From a virus: a DNA stretch of 64,000 bases. The DNA is taken from positions 23,240 to 87,239 of the IMG/VR virus record IMGVR_UViG_3300023174_005819; one strand, written 5' to 3'. Shown here in pieces: positions 62,538 through 64,000 of the stretch (position 1 is its first letter; every line of letters begins with the position of its first letter). A program made the translations under genes and the position numbers. The notes under the pieces are model-generated. The model was given only the letters and a program-made list of their open reading frames with translations. It did no database searches and was not told where the DNA came from.

Positions 62538-64000
62538 GCTGTATTTCCATACATTATATAACCATTATTTCCACTATGTAATAATGAAATTGTTGCATAT
62601 TGCCCTGCAGTTCTAAATTGATTATTATAGCTTTGTATAATTACTCCTGCTGCACCAGTAATTTGTACTTGACCCACTCCAATTTGTATAACTGAAGAAT
62701 TAAAACCAGTAGGATTTCCAAGGCTTATTGTGCCAGTTAACATTGATCCAGAGTTTGCAAGAATAACTCTACTATTATATCCTGCGCCAATTAAAAAATT
62801 AGAATTTACATTTAAAATATTTGGCGTAGCATTGATTAAATTACTATCACAAAAATCAACTCTTCCAGCAAGTGGGGATGGAGATAAAGTTATATTGCTT
62901 CCTGTTAAAAATATTCCACCATTAAAATCTAATGATAATGAACAAGCTCCTCTAGAAAATTTATCTCTTGCTGCACCATCACCAATTACTGTTGCGCCAT
63001 AATGAGTAACAGTATTTTGTCTTCCTCCAAGAATTGAACCTAAACAGTCAGTTATTTTATTAGCGTATCCACCAACAATTGTATTCCAAATAACACTTGA
63101 TGCACCACAAGGATCAGGACTTGCTCCAGTAATAATATTTAAAGCGCCACCACCAATAAATGAAGCGTTAGTAGTTCTACTAGAAAAACCTAGTATGTTA
63201 GAGTTTCCACCTACTATTGAACTACAATTTCCACATATTTTATTATCACATCCACCAAGTATTGAAGAACCACATGAAGAGTCTATTCTATTTTTATCTC
63301 CTGCAATAAAATTAGGCCCTATGCCAACTGCAACAGCACATCCTGAATTACATGTTCCTCCAGCAATTACTGACCATGTAGCGCCATTATAATTAGAAAA
63401 TCCTCCTAGTGTGACATTATTACATCCTCCTCCACAATTACATTGCCCTCCTATAATTGAATTATAATTTCCGATATTTAGAAGATTACAATTTCCTCCA
63501 ATAATAGTTTGACCACAAGTTGTAGCTAGTCCTGGAACAACAGAAATTATACAATTAAAATTTCCTCCAATAATTGCACTATTAGTAGGCCCCGCTGTAA
63601 TAGCATTAGATGCTCCTCCTTCAATTACATTATTTACTGTATATAATGTAGTATTAGCAAAAAAACCATTAGAACAACCAATTAAATTATTTCTACCATT
63701 ATTTATGATACTAAAATGTGCATTTACAATATTCAAACATCCACCATTTATATTACTAAAACAACCACTTATAGTATTATTAAAGCCTCCAATAATTGAT
63801 GAATCATTTCCAGAAATTCTATTTCTTTCTCCACCAACTATAGTTAAATCTGTTCCAGCAAAACTATGACTTCTTCCAAAAATTCCACTTAGTGCAATTA
63901 CAGCTTTATTTGGTGAAAAATATCCAGTAGAATTAATCTCTGCTATTTGATTAGCAGAAGTTGTTCCATCTGTGTGAAATTTTATAATTCTATTAGGGCT
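62534..64000 (-). CDS. Cys-rich beta-roll repeat protein, partial at the window edge
   Basis: The frame is open from the right edge to a TGA at 62534-62536 (488 codons visible), so the gene starts beyond the window. About 30 near-identical turns of the type [ST].[IV][IV]GG..N.I occur, a left-handed beta-roll (YadA head-like) or beta-helix pattern. Many turns carry Cys (CGSSILGGCDNKICGNCSSIVGG contains five). The edge end (HTDGTTSANQIAEINSTGYFSPNKAVIALSG) looks like a fibre head or neck; the C-terminus is ATISLLHSGNNGYIMYG. Likely a tail spike or fibre. Confidence 0.75.
   Translation of the reverse strand, partial: SPNRIIKFHTDGTTSANQIAEINSTGYFSPNKAVIALSGIFGRSHSFAGTDLTIVGGERNRISGNDSSIIGGFNNTISGCFSNINGGCLNIVNAHFSIINNGRNNLIGCSNGFFANTTLYTVNNVIEGGASNAITAGPTNSAIIGGNFNCIISVVPGLATTCGQTIIGGNCNLLNIGNYNSIIGGQCNCGGGCNNVTLGGFSNYNGATWSVIAGGTCNSGCAVAVGIGPNFIAGDKNRIDSSCGSSILGGCDNKICGNCSSIVGGNSNILGFSSRTTNASFIGGGALNIITGASPDPCGASSVIWNTIVGGYANKITDCLGSILGGRQNTVTHYGATVIGDGAARDKFSRGACSLSLDFNGGIFLTGSNITLSPSPLAGRVDFCDSNLINATPNILNVNSNFLIGAGYNSRVILANSGSMLTGTISLGNPTGFNSSVIQIGVGQVQITGAAGVIIQSYNNQFRTAGQYATISLLHSGNNGYIMYGNTA

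Noticed and set aside
62534-64000. CRISPR array
   Set aside because: The repeats are codon-phased, imperfect and lie in one long open frame; they encode a beta-roll protein.

Overview
The window is a very AT-rich, tightly packed piece of a tailed double-stranded DNA phage genome. Genes overlap by ATGA/TAATG junctions or lie a few bases apart. The tail-tip genes are lambda-like (gpM, gpL, gpK, gpI and gpJ homologues in that order) with a TP901-type tape measure, so a siphovirus is most likely. No capsid, portal, terminase, integrase or lysis cassette is in the window. The host cannot be named. The early/middle promoters match a sigma70-type -35/-10 consensus, and the phage carries its own tmRNA.

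Layout: (1) 1-1128: a gene-poor start, a complete tmRNA gene with its own promoter, and an HNH-type endonuclease. (2) 1166-3277: two structural-looking proteins, the first with an Fn3-like domain. (3) 3330-23316: about 20 kb on the + strand of glycan genes: glycosyltransferases resembling GT2, GT4, GT8, GT10, GT11, GT17, GT25, GT32, GT47 and GT61, two methyltransferases, and sugar-nucleotide enzymes (RmlB, Gmd, an NRS/ER-like epimerase/reductase, a tandem nucleotidyltransferase). The block also holds an aldolase / kinase / HAD / GDPD-like set. (4) 23356-37933, + strand: replication and recombination: RecA-like recombinase, nuclease, DnaB helicase, ThyX, TOPRIM primase, RecB/Cas4-like nuclease, a DNA polymerase III alpha split into separate PHP and polymerase genes with a DnaQ-like exonuclease between them, an SSB candidate, a GT4/GT9 pair and an annealase candidate. 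(5) 37930-39364, - strand: three small genes. (6) 39416-47432, + strand: tail tip. (7) 47434-64000, - strand: (read right to left) a beta-roll protein running off the window, a PA14-like protein, two glycosyltransferases, head-tail connectors, a tail-tube candidate, small tail-assembly genes and a 2265-residue tape measure.

Two promoter classes can be read from the sequence. Replication operons start with TTGACN-17-TATNAT-like promoters whose -10 box lies only 6-9 bases before the start codon, predicting leaderless mRNAs. Structural operons on both strands start behind a separate box, GTGTAATWWA, with no -35 element, which I propose as the late promoter. Both convergent gene pairs have a small hairpin built over their stop codons.

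The most unusual points are the tape measure, which carries four G[FL]IPNF motifs bracketing small domains, one with a PD-(D/E)XK nuclease-like pattern; the dissected replicase; the two promoter systems; the tmRNA with a 24-residue tag ending in SVA; and a glycan pathway including a plant/giant-virus-type rhamnose enzyme and a possible uncharacterised activated-sugar branch.
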